8,202 bases of DNA. It comes from CAYLHQ01 sp964628935 (GTDB taxonomy: Bacteria; Acidobacteriota; Polarisedimenticolia; Polarisedimenticolales; DASRJG01). The stretch is taken from NCBI GenBank assembly GCA_964628935.1, contig CAZVOE010000142.1, forward strand, positions 1-8,202, read 5' to 3'. A program made the position numbers and the translations under genes. Positions 1 to 5,123 of the stretch are shown here, piece after piece. The notes beneath the pieces were generated by a model. It saw only the letters and a list, made by a program, of their open reading frames with translations. It made no database searches and had not been told where the DNA came from. The first letter of the stretch is position 1; each line of letters starts with the position of its first letter.

Positions 1-215
1 CTCCGAAGGTGCGACTCCTCGACTACATGAGGAACGAGACTCGCTTCCGGATGGCCGAACGAACCGATCCCGAGCGGTTCAAGCGCCTGCTCGACGCCGC
101 GCAGAAGCAGGTGTCGCAGCACTTCGCGGTCTACCAGCAACTGGCCGGCGTGACGATCCCGGAAGTCGAAGCACCCGAAGAACGGCCCCGACCGGCCGAA
201 GTCAAACGCGTGTGA
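1..215 (+). CDS. nifJ: Pyruvate:ferredoxin (flavodoxin) oxidoreductase, C-terminal fragment
   Basis: This is the last ~71 codons of a gene that begins left of the window; the frame is already open at position 3, so the GTG at 9 is an internal valine and not a start. The residues read LLDYMRNETRFRM, then DPERFKRLL, then an AxxxVxxxFAVYQQLAG helix. This matches my recollection of the extreme C-terminus of single-chain NifJ-type oxidoreductases, where an 'RNETRF...DPERFK' segment precedes a helix ending in YxQLA. The full enzyme (about 1,170-1,200 residues) oxidatively decarboxylates pyruvate to acetyl-CoA in the cytoplasm, passing electrons to ferredoxin or flavodoxin through thiamine diphosphate and three 4Fe-4S clusters, none of which lie in this part. 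A charged, proline-rich tail (PEVEAPEERPRPAE) extends past the usual end. The stop is 16 bp before the next gene, which implies an operon. The call rests on only ~70 residues; another 2-oxoacid:ferredoxin oxidoreductase of the same architecture is possible. Confidence 0.72.
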   Translation, partial: PKVRLLDYMRNETRFRMAERTDPERFKRLLDAAQKQVSQHFAVYQQLAGVTIPEVEAPEERPRPAEVKRV

Positions 216-231
216 GGGGGGAGGCGACGCG

Positions 232-1230
232 ATGATGGACCTGAAGACCCGCTGGCTCGGATTCGACCTTCCTCACCCCTTCATGCCGGGGGCCTCGCCC
301 TTGGTCGACGACCTGGACAAGGTTCGACGGATGGAGGACGCCGGGGCCTCGGCGATCGTCCTCAATTCGCTTTTCGAGGAGCAGATCGTGCGGGAGCAGG
401 TGGCGACGTTCTTTGCGAACGAGCCGCACGTCGATTCGTTCGCCGAGGCCCGTTCGTACCTTCCCAATCCCTCGACCTGGGACCTCGGCCCCGACGAGTA
501 CCTTTCGCACGTGCGGCGCGTGAAGAGCGCCGTCAAGATCCCGGTGATCGCGTCCCTCAACGGAACGACGCTCGGGGGGTGGCTTCGCCACGCGGCGCTC
601 CTGCAGGAGGCGGGGGCCGACGCACTCGAGCTGAACGTTTACATGCTCGCGACCGATCCTCACGAAACGGCCCAGAGTATCGAGAACCGCACGGTCGAGA
701 TGCTCCAGGCGGTGAAGCGCGAGATCCGGATTCCGGTGGCGGTGAAACTTTCCCCCTTCTACACGTCCCTCGCGAACGTCGTCTTCCGCCTCGAGGAGGC
801 GGGGGCGGACGGCTTCGTTCTCTTCAACCGGTTCTACCAACCCGACCTCGACATCGAGGAGCTGCAGGCATCCCCCTCGCTCAAGCTCTCGACGAGCGCG
901 GAGCTCCTCCTGCGGCTCCGCTGGCTCGCGGTCCTTTCCGCCCAGAGGCGCGCCCCGCTCGCCGTCAGCGGCGGGGTCCACACCGCAGAGGACGCGATCA
1001 AGGCGGTCATGGCGGGGGCGGGGGCGGTCCAGCTCGTCTCGGTCCTCCTCAAGCAGGGGCCGGGATACCTGCGACGGATCGTCCACGAGGTCTCCCAGTG
1101 GCTCGAGGTTCACGAGTACGAGTCCCTGGAGCAGATGCGGGGAAGCATGAATCTCCAGGGCTGCCCGGACCCGAAGGCGTACGAGCGGGCGAACTACATG
1201 CTCGTGCTCCACGGGTGGCGTTCGGAGTAG
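232..1230 (+). CDS. Dihydroorotate dehydrogenase-like FMN-binding barrel protein
   Basis: A 332-residue TIM-barrel protein of the class 1 dihydroorotate dehydrogenase (PyrD) superfamily. Visible signatures are the N-terminal 'PFMPGASPLVDD' segment (16-27), GAxAIVLNSLFEEQI (38-52), VIASLNG (105-111), GADALELNVY (128-137), PVAVKLSP (168-175), and a phosphate/FMN-binding loop SGGVHTAEDAIKAVMAGAGAVQLVS (246-270). In authentic class 1 enzymes the motif after the LELN strand continues S-C-P-N and the active-site base is Cys or Ser. Here it reads NVYMLATDP with neither, so pyrimidine synthesis is doubtful. Start: ATG at 232 (a second ATG follows at 235), with GGGGGGAGG ending 7 bp upstream. The gene lies 16 bp after the nifJ fragment. 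I recall DHOD-like proteins of this kind next to nifJ in several bacterial groups, which hints at a redox role tied to that enzyme, but this is inference. It is a soluble cytoplasmic protein with no signal peptide. Family certain, function unknown. Confidence 0.88.
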   Translation: MMDLKTRWLGFDLPHPFMPGASPLVDDLDKVRRMEDAGASAIVLNSLFEEQIVREQVATFFANEPHVDSFAEARSYLPNPSTWDLGPDEYLSHVRRVKSAVKIPVIASLNGTTLGGWLRHAALLQEAGADALELNVYMLATDPHETAQSIENRTVEMLQAVKREIRIPVAVKLSPFYTSLANVVFRLEEAGADGFVLFNRFYQPDLDIEELQASPSLKLSTSAELLLRLRWLAVLSAQRRAPLAVSGGVHTAEDAIKAVMAGAGAVQLVSVLLKQGPGYLRRIVHEVSQWLEVHEYESLEQMRGSMNLQGCPDPKAYERANYMLVLHGWRSE

Positions 1231-1241
1231 ATTGATAGTGG

Positions 1242-1249
1242 AAAGGAGG
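1242..1249 (+). promoter_or_regulatory. Ribosome binding site deciding the start of the exported protein
   Basis: AAAGGAGG is a near-perfect anti-16S match 6 bp before the ATG at 1256. It selects that ATG over the in-frame TTG at 1232, which would add eight charged residues before the signal peptide and has no such site. Confidence 0.8.
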
Positions 1250-1255
1250 CGCGTC

Positions 1256-1666
1256 ATGCGAGGCAGGACCCAAGTTCCGGCTCTCGCGGCGGCCTTGACG
1301 CTCGCCTTCGCGGCCTTCGGAACGACCGCCCAGACGAACGCGACCGAGGCCGGTCCGCGATTCGACAAATCGACCCTCACGACCGTGATCGGGACCGTCA
1401 CGACCGTCTCGGAGCACGAGGGCGCCATGGGCCCCCACGGGGTCTACGTGGTGGTCGAGGCCAAGAACGGAACCTTCACGGCGCACGTGGCCCCGGCCGA
1501 CTTCCTGAAGGAGTTCGGGATCACCTTCGAGGAGGGCGACCACGTGGAGGTGACCGGGTCCGTCGTGACCCACGACGGCGCGCGCGTGATCCTCGTGACC
1601 CAGATCAAGAAGGAACGGGACACGCTCCGCGTCCGGCTCGACGACGGCACGACCGTGTGGTGGTAG
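1256..1666 (+). CDS. Small exported beta-rich (OB-like) protein of unknown function
   Basis: A 136-residue protein. Residues 1-25 form a signal peptide: basic MRGR, a hydrophobic alanine/leucine core, and likely cleavage after the Ala in GTTA. The mature ~110 residues alternate beta-strand patterns and glycine turns: TVIGTVTTV (43-51), GVYVVVEAKNGTFTAHVAP (62-80), a short helix ADFLKEFG (81-88), GDHVEVTGSVV (94-104), ARVILVTQIKK (109-119), and a terminal LRVRLDDGTTVWW. The order resembles an uncharacterised family of secreted proteins whose pattern is 'HxVLxTxxGxxxVHLGPxxFL..GDxVxVTGS...LRLRDxxGxPxW', a compact OB-fold-like barrel. I know no assigned biochemical role. Start chosen at 1256 because of the AAAGGAGG site and because the signal peptide begins there. 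It follows the DHOD-like gene by 25 bp and is probably its operon partner, although an exported protein beside a cytoplasmic redox pair is functionally unexplained. It has no cysteines and no haem or metal motif. Confidence 0.82.
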   Translation: MRGRTQVPALAAALTLAFAAFGTTAQTNATEAGPRFDKSTLTTVIGTVTTVSEHEGAMGPHGVYVVVEAKNGTFTAHVAPADFLKEFGITFEEGDHVEVTGSVVTHDGARVILVTQIKKERDTLRVRLDDGTTVWW

Positions 1667-1689
1667 AAACAGGGGACCGGCACCTACTC

Positions 1690-1910
1690 CGAGGCGAAAC
1701 CCGCTCGTTCCCTCCCGTCGGCGGTCGCGCGGCCCCTGCTCGGGGATCGCCTTGCGCGAAGCCTCGAAGATCCGGTCGCCGGATCGAAAGTAGGGCGTTT
1801 GCGGTGCGCCGTCAGGAGCGCTTCTCGGACGGCATCGTCCAGATCTTCCGGCGACGTGCGAAGGGCGAGCACGAGTCGGGAACCCTCGACTCCATGCGGC
1901 CTCCCCCACG
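1690..1910 (-). pseudogene. Possible frameshifted gene remnant
   Basis: On the minus strand, one frame reads RLVLALRTSPEDLDDAV then REALLTAHRKRP down to about 1800. It has amphipathic helical character and G/C-rich third positions. Beyond that point this frame turns into arginine/serine-rich sequence, while the neighbouring frame becomes coding-like: YFRSGDRIFEASRKAIPEQG. The switch falls near CGCCCTACTTTCGA. Together the two halves could be one short protein broken by a one-base indel. A GGGGGAGG plus ATG (at 1895-1893) lies in the third frame and runs only 27 codons. There is no recognisable homology. This may simply be chance in high-GC DNA, or a sequencing indel in a real small gene. Confidence 0.22.
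1769..1785. repeat. Perfect 7-bp inverted repeat (hairpin)
   Basis: GATCCGG, loop TCG, CCGGATC: a perfect stem with a 3-nt loop, between two convergent genes. No T-run follows on either strand, so it is not a canonical Rho-independent terminator. It could act as a weak bidirectional terminator or 3'-end-stabilising hairpin, or be chance. Confidence 0.4.
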
Positions 1911-1925
1911 GAGTCGGCTTTCCCC

Positions 1926-2354
1926 CTAGGTCCTGCCTCCGACGAGCGCCCCCGCGTACCCCAGCGTCGCTACGGCGAGACACACGGTCGGCGCGAGGAA
2001 CCAGTACGTCACGCTGATCGCCAGGAGGCCACCCGACGCAATCGCCGAGACTGCGGTCACGAGGCGCAGAGTCGCCGCGTCGTTCGGAAGTCTGCGGAGA
2101 AGGACGAGGCCGAAGAAGCCGAGAACGAACAGAAACAACGAGAACGCCAAGCTGAATCCGCTCATGAGATCCCACATCGTGCGCTCGGACCCCATCATGT
2201 CCATGCGGTAGGACCGAACGAGATCGAGCAAGAGTCGCCCTCTCTCGTCCGGCGGGACCTGCGGCTCCGAGAAATGGCCCACGAGGTGAACGCCACTCGT
2301 CAAGAGAGAAACGATCGCGCCCGTTCGGAAGAAGACCCGCTGCGTTCTCGTCAT
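1926..2354 (-). CDS. Small four-helix integral membrane protein, unknown function
   Basis: A 142-residue hydrophobic protein with four predicted membrane segments: about residues 11-28 (GAIVSLLTSGVHLVGHF), 66-87 (GFSLAFSLFLFVLGFFGLVLL), 96-114 and 118-138. Between helices 1 and 2 is a polar loop with PQVPPDERGR and the motif YRMDMMGSERTMWDLMSGFSLAFS. The histidines in GVHLVGH and the conserved-looking 'MWDLMxGFSL' are reminiscent of uncharacterised small membrane proteins found widely in bacteria; I cannot assign a function. Start: ATG at 2354, preceded by GGAGGG about 5 bp upstream. The gene begins 46 bp after the stop of the OmpR-type regulator on the same strand with no clear terminator between, so it is probably the last gene of that sensor-regulator transcript. 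It could be an accessory membrane component or a regulated output. The codons are G/C-rich at third positions and the protein reads cleanly to its end, supporting a real gene. Confidence 0.82.
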   Translation of the reverse strand: MTRTQRVFFRTGAIVSLLTSGVHLVGHFSEPQVPPDERGRLLLDLVRSYRMDMMGSERTMWDLMSGFSLAFSLFLFVLGFFGLVLLRRLPNDAATLRLVTAVSAIASGGLLAISVTYWFLAPTVCLAVATLGYAGALVGGRT

Positions 2355-2400
2355 CGCGCCCTCCGGTTTTCCGTCTCTGAAAGAAAAAGCGGAATGTCCC

Positions 2401-3081
2401 CTACCCGCAGAACTTGTAGCCCATGCGGTGGACGGTGACGATCCAGACCGGCTCGTCGGGGACGGGTTCGATCTTCTTCCGCAGTTTCGCGACGTGCATG
2501 TCGACGGTGCGGGTGAGCGGTGCCTGGTCGTACCCCCACACCGCCTCGAGGATCTGCTCGCGGGTGAGCAGCTCTCCGCGGTGCTCCACCATGTACTGCA
2601 GGAGCCGGATCTCGCGCGCCGAGAGATCGAGCGCTTTCCCCTTCCGCCGGGCCTCGGCTTTCTTGAAGTCGACGGTCACGTCGCCGAAGGAATAGCGTTC
2701 GACCCCGGCGGTCCGCCCCTCGACCCTCCGCAGGAGCGCCTCGCACCGCGCCGTCAACTCCATGAAGCCGAACGGCTTCGTGACGTAGTCGTCGGCCCCG
2801 AGCTTGAGGCCGAGCACCTTGTCGATCTCTTGACCGCGGGCGGTCAGCATGATGATCGGGACGTCGCGCCCTTCCGCGCGCAGCTGTTTGCAAACGTCGA
2901 GCCCGCTCATCTTCGGGAGCATGACGTCGAGGAGGATCAGATCGGGCGCGTTCTTTCGCGCCGAGGTCAGGCCCTCGACGCCGTCCCGAGCGACGGTCAC
3001 CTCGTGGCCCTCCACCCCGAACCCCTCGCGCAGGGCGGTCGCCATCGCCTCGTCGTCCTCGACGATCAGGATCTTGGCCAC
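2401..3081 (-). CDS. OmpR/PhoB-family DNA-binding response regulator
   Basis: A 226-residue two-domain regulator. Receiver domain (~3-118): acidic pair in IVEDDEAM (E8, D9, D10), phospho-acceptor D52 in LILLDVMLP, switch threonine T80 in IIMLTARG, and K102 in YVTKPF. Winged-helix DNA-binding domain (~128-225): SFGDVTVDF, LSAREIRLLQYMVEHRGELLTREQILEAVWG, a recognition-helix region RTVDMHVAKLRKKI, and the wing VTVHRMGYKF. The last residues are FCG, where most relatives have a bulkier aromatic or basic ending; this is minor. Start: GTG at 3081-3079, placed by GGGAGGA 6 bp upstream and by the family's usual VAKILIVEDD beginning; the open frame itself runs much farther upstream as an antisense-type artefact inside the kinase gene. 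It overlaps the kinase 3' end by 16 bp, implying translational coupling and a cognate pair. It is a cytoplasmic transcription factor; its targets are unknown, possibly including its own operon or the divergent gene at 4866. Confidence 0.95.
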   Translation of the reverse strand: MAKILIVEDDEAMATALREGFGVEGHEVTVARDGVEGLTSARKNAPDLILLDVMLPKMSGLDVCKQLRAEGRDVPIIMLTARGQEIDKVLGLKLGADDYVTKPFGFMELTARCEALLRRVEGRTAGVERYSFGDVTVDFKKAEARRKGKALDLSAREIRLLQYMVEHRGELLTREQILEAVWGYDQAPLTRTVDMHVAKLRKKIEPVPDEPVWIVTVHRMGYKFCG

Positions 3082-4718
3082 GGTTCGTCCTCCCGCTCCC
3101 CGGCGGAGCCGCCGACCGGAATCCAGAGCGTGAACGTGCTTCCCCTCCCGGGCTCGCTCTCCACGGTCACGCGTCCGTGATGCGCCTGCATCACGTGATG
3201 GACGATCGCGAGCCCGAGCCCCGCTCCCTTGACGTCGTGGATCAAGGACGTCCCGACCCGGTGAAACCGGTCGAAGATCCTCCCCTGTTCCTCGCGCGGG
3301 ATCCCGATCCCTCCGTCCCCGACCGATATCGCGATCTCCCCTCCCTGGCGGCGAACCCCGACGCGGATGGTGCGGGAGTCCCCCGAGTACTTCACCGCGT
3401 TGTCGAGGAGGTTGTACACCGCCTGGCCGATCGCATCCGCGTCGATCTCGGTCTCGCCGAGTTCTTCTCCCGGCCCCTCGTAGGCGAGATCGAACCCCTG
3501 GGGACGCAGGCGCACGCGGAAGGTCTCGACGAGGGGAACGACGACGTCTTCGATCCGGCCCCTCGAAAAGCGGTATTCCTTCCGCCCCGACTCGATGCGG
3601 GAGAAGTCGAGGATGTTGTCGATCAGCCGCGAGAGCCGCCGGCTCTCCGCCTCGATGTATTCGCCGTACTCGCGGACCTTTTCGGGCGCGGACGCGCGGC
3701 CGTGCCGGAGCAACTCGGCGAAGACGCGGATCGACGCGACCGGCGTTCGGAGCTCGTGCGAGACGTTCGAGACGAAATCGGATTTCATTTCGGAAAGACG
3801 CATCGCCCGGCTCGCGGCGCGGAGCGCGAGGAGAAGGCCGCCGACGAGGGTGAGCGCGAGGAGGATCGTGACCACCACGTTGAACACGAAATTCGCCTGC
3901 GCCCACTGGCCCGGTGTGGCGCGGTCGAGGTGGAGACTCACCGTCCAGTCGCCGAAGACGAACGGGATTCTCGCCCTCGCCGCCTCCGGCAGTCCCTGAC
4001 GCTCGCCGATGCGGAGGACCTCCCTCCCCCGCCCGTCGCGGACCAGCACCGTGAGGTCGGACTTCTCCGCCTTCGGGAAGTACTCTTCGATCGGAGCGGC
4101 GAGCGCCTTCGGGAGGAGCACGTCGCGGAACCACCGCTCGTCGAGGATCATCCCGGCGACTCCTACCACCCGCGACGAATCGTCGAGGACGGGGCGCAGC
4201 ACGATTCGATACTCGCTGCTCCGCTCGTCGACCACGACACCCGGATCGTCCGCCGTCCCTCCCCGGAGGCTGAGCATCTGCCACGGGGCGGTCGCGACGA
4301 TCATCGCGAGAGACTCGTCGGAGGCGGGAGGGGCGACGAGCTGCCCGGTTTCGGGCACGAAGACCCGGAAACGACCGAACGGCTCGCGCGTGTAGTCGAC
4401 GAGGAAGAGGCGCAAGATCCCGTTCGCGGGTTTCTTCGACCATCGCGCCGCCGCCTTTTCGAGACGCTCCTCGGTGAAGATCGAGGGAGGCAGGTCGAGC
4501 TCGGACAGCGCCCGATCTCGATAGAAGGACTCGATCGACTTCCCGGCCGCCTCGAGGTACCCGAGGAGGATCGCGCGGTTGGCGGCGGTCGTGAGTTGCT
4601 GGATGCGGAGCTGCCCTGCGACCTGGATCCCCGTCAGGAGAGCGAGCGCGACGAGGGCCGCCGTGAAGCCCGCGGCAAGGCTGTGGCCCTTGAGAAACGC
4701 GAGGACTCGGCGCAGCAC
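3066..4718 (-). CDS. Transmembrane sensor histidine kinase (PhoR/WalK-like)
   Basis: A 550-residue kinase. Membrane helices lie at ~14-35 and ~277-300, enclosing a ~240-residue extracytoplasmic sensor region with no motif I can name; its size suggests a Cache/PAS-like double fold. HisKA dimerisation: SNVSHELRTPVASIRVFAELL with phospho-acceptor H321. ATPase domain: N box NLLDNAVKYS (436-445), G1 box GDGGIGI (467-473), F box IFDRFHRV (481-488), G2 box GAGLGLAI (498-505), and a final GSTFTLWIP strand. It would autophosphorylate H321 on an external signal and pass phosphate to D52 of the regulator encoded immediately downstream, with which its gene overlaps by 16 bp. The segment linking TM2 to HisKA is very short (~20 residues), so there is probably no complete HAMP domain. 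Start: GTG at 4718, the first usable start in the frame; no Shine-Dalgarno precedes it, but TATTCT lies 7-12 bp upstream, which would fit a leaderless transcript. The exact N-terminus is moderately certain. Confidence 0.93.
   Translation of the reverse strand: MLRRVLAFLKGHSLAAGFTAALVALALLTGIQVAGQLRIQQLTTAANRAILLGYLEAAGKSIESFYRDRALSELDLPPSIFTEERLEKAAARWSKKPANGILRLFLVDYTREPFGRFRVFVPETGQLVAPPASDESLAMIVATAPWQMLSLRGGTADDPGVVVDERSSEYRIVLRPVLDDSSRVVGVAGMILDERWFRDVLLPKALAAPIEEYFPKAEKSDLTVLVRDGRGREVLRIGERQGLPEAARARIPFVFGDWTVSLHLDRATPGQWAQANFVFNVVVTILLALTLVGGLLLALRAASRAMRLSEMKSDFVSNVSHELRTPVASIRVFAELLRHGRASAPEKVREYGEYIEAESRRLSRLIDNILDFSRIESGRKEYRFSRGRIEDVVVPLVETFRVRLRPQGFDLAYEGPGEELGETEIDADAIGQAVYNLLDNAVKYSGDSRTIRVGVRRQGGEIAISVGDGGIGIPREEQGRIFDRFHRVGTSLIHDVKGAGLGLAIVHHVMQAHHGRVTVESEPGRGSTFTLWIPVGGSAGEREDEPWPRS
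3088..3094 (-). promoter_or_regulatory. Ribosome binding site deciding the regulator's GTG start
   Basis: On the minus strand GGGAGGA sits 6 bp before the GTG at 3081, inside the final codons of the kinase gene. It supports a non-ATG start in a frame that is open far upstream. Confidence 0.7.
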
Positions 4719-4725
4719 GCGCGAG

Positions 4726-4731
4726 AGAATA
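4726..4731 (-). promoter_or_regulatory. Candidate -10 element for a leaderless kinase transcript
   Basis: On the minus strand TATTCT (close to TATAAT) ends 7 bp before the GTG start of the sensor kinase, so transcription would begin at or within a base or two of the start codon. There is no Shine-Dalgarno in between, which agrees with leaderless initiation. No convincing -35 box lies 16-18 bp upstream (the sequence there is GC-rich), so this is weak. Confidence 0.28.
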
Positions 4732-4769
4732 GCGCGCGGGCGGACGTCCGGCGGAGCCCTTTACCGTTT

Positions 4770-4778
4770 CTTGACAAG
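4770..4778. promoter_or_regulatory. TTGACA -35-like box within a CTTGACAAG palindrome
   Basis: The divergent region between the kinase (leftward) and the small exported gene (rightward) is A/T-richer than its surroundings. It carries a perfect consensus TTGACA at 4771-4776 on the + strand, embedded in the odd-centred palindrome CTTG-A-CAAG. No good TATAAT match follows at 16-18 bp (the bases there are ACCCGTCT), so it may be a promoter needing an activator, an operator site, or chance. If it is a promoter it would drive the gene at 4866, leaving a leader of 60-70 bases. Confidence 0.35.
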
Positions 4779-4865
4779 TGAGACATCTTTTTACCCGTCT
4801 TCCGGCGACATTTACCTCCCTCCTGCGTACTCTCGATTGCGACGCGACAACGAAGGAGGCCGCCC

Positions 4866-5117
4866 ATGTTCCGATCCGTGGTCACGAACAAGTTCGCCCT
4901 CGCCGTCGTGGCTCTGGTCCCGTGGATCGTCGGGGAGGTCGCCTCGCTGTCGCGCTGTTGCGCGGCGCCCCCGGACACCGCGACCCGAACCTTCGCGGCC
5001 GCCCGGGCGGGCGCCGATTCCGCGCCCTCAGTGATCTACGAGACCGCGTCGGGCCGCCTCGTCACGGGGAAGGCTCCCGTGTCGAGGATCGGCGGCGCCG
5101 ACTGCGTCCGGATTTGA
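4866..5117 (+). CDS. Small exported or membrane-anchored protein, unknown function
   Basis: An 83-residue protein not recognised by homology. The N-terminus MFRSVVTNKF is basic, followed by a hydrophobic stretch ALAVVALVPWIVGEVASL (11-28). Then comes a paired cysteine SRCCAAPPD (C31-C32), an Ala/Gly/Pro/Thr-rich linker, and a C-terminal part with VIYETASGRLVTG and a single cysteine near the end (GGADC, C80). It could be secreted after cleavage near the alanines at 33-34, or stay anchored; the sequence is not a proper lipobox because Arg precedes the cysteines. Start: ATG at 4866 with GAAGGAGG 6 bp upstream, one of the best ribosome sites in the window, which is the main reason to believe in the gene despite its length. 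It is divergent from the sensor kinase and converges on the NtrC-type regulator with only 6 bp between stops. Its position between two two-component systems makes it a candidate target or modulator of either, but nothing in the sequence proves this. Confidence 0.68.
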   Translation: MFRSVVTNKFALAVVALVPWIVGEVASLSRCCAAPPDTATRTFAAARAGADSAPSVIYETASGRLVTGKAPVSRIGGADCVRI

Positions 5118-5123
5118 CTGCGC

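Larger units (their letters stand above)
1667..1925. other. Intergenic stretch between convergent genes, no confident gene
   Basis: About 260 bp lie between the + strand exported-protein stop and the - strand membrane-protein stop. No complete open frame with a plausible start and good codon use spans it. It contains a 7-bp perfect hairpin at 1769-1785. On the minus strand a coding-like segment appears to switch frame near 1790-1800 (see the pseudogene entry). No T-tract terminator is obvious for either flanking gene. Confidence 0.6.

Noticed and set aside
1232..1255. TTG start adding eight residues to the exported protein
   Set aside because: The charged MIVERRRV would precede the signal peptide, and the strong AAAGGAGG lies inside that extension, pointing to the ATG at 1256.
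202..1428. 408-codon - strand open frame opposite the DHOD-like gene
   Set aside because: Antisense shadow rich in Arg, Leu, Val and Glu with no recognisable fold. The + strand gene explains the codon bias.
1769..1785. Rho-independent terminator between the convergent genes
   Set aside because: The stem is perfect, but no U-tract follows on either strand, and it is over 100 bp from both stops.
1813..1895. 27-codon minus-strand frame starting at an ATG with GGGGGAGG upstream
   Set aside because: The ribosome site is good, but the product is short and shows no coding signature; more likely part of the decayed or frameshifted stretch.
2401..4443. 680-codon frame that would fuse an Arg-rich N-terminus to the OmpR-type regulator
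   Set aside because: The upstream ~450 codons are a shadow frame inside the kinase gene. A Shine-Dalgarno and GTG at 3081 give a normal-length regulator.
3177..4781. 534-codon + strand open frame opposite the transmembrane kinase
   Set aside because: Its Arg/Asp/Glu/Pro-rich low-complexity sequence is typical of an antisense shadow. The opposite strand has all kinase boxes in order.
4826..4840. Possible sigma-54 -24/-12 promoter before the small exported gene (TTGC at 4837)
   Set aside because: The required GG at -24 is GT and the surrounding bases do not match TGGCAC; too weak to claim.
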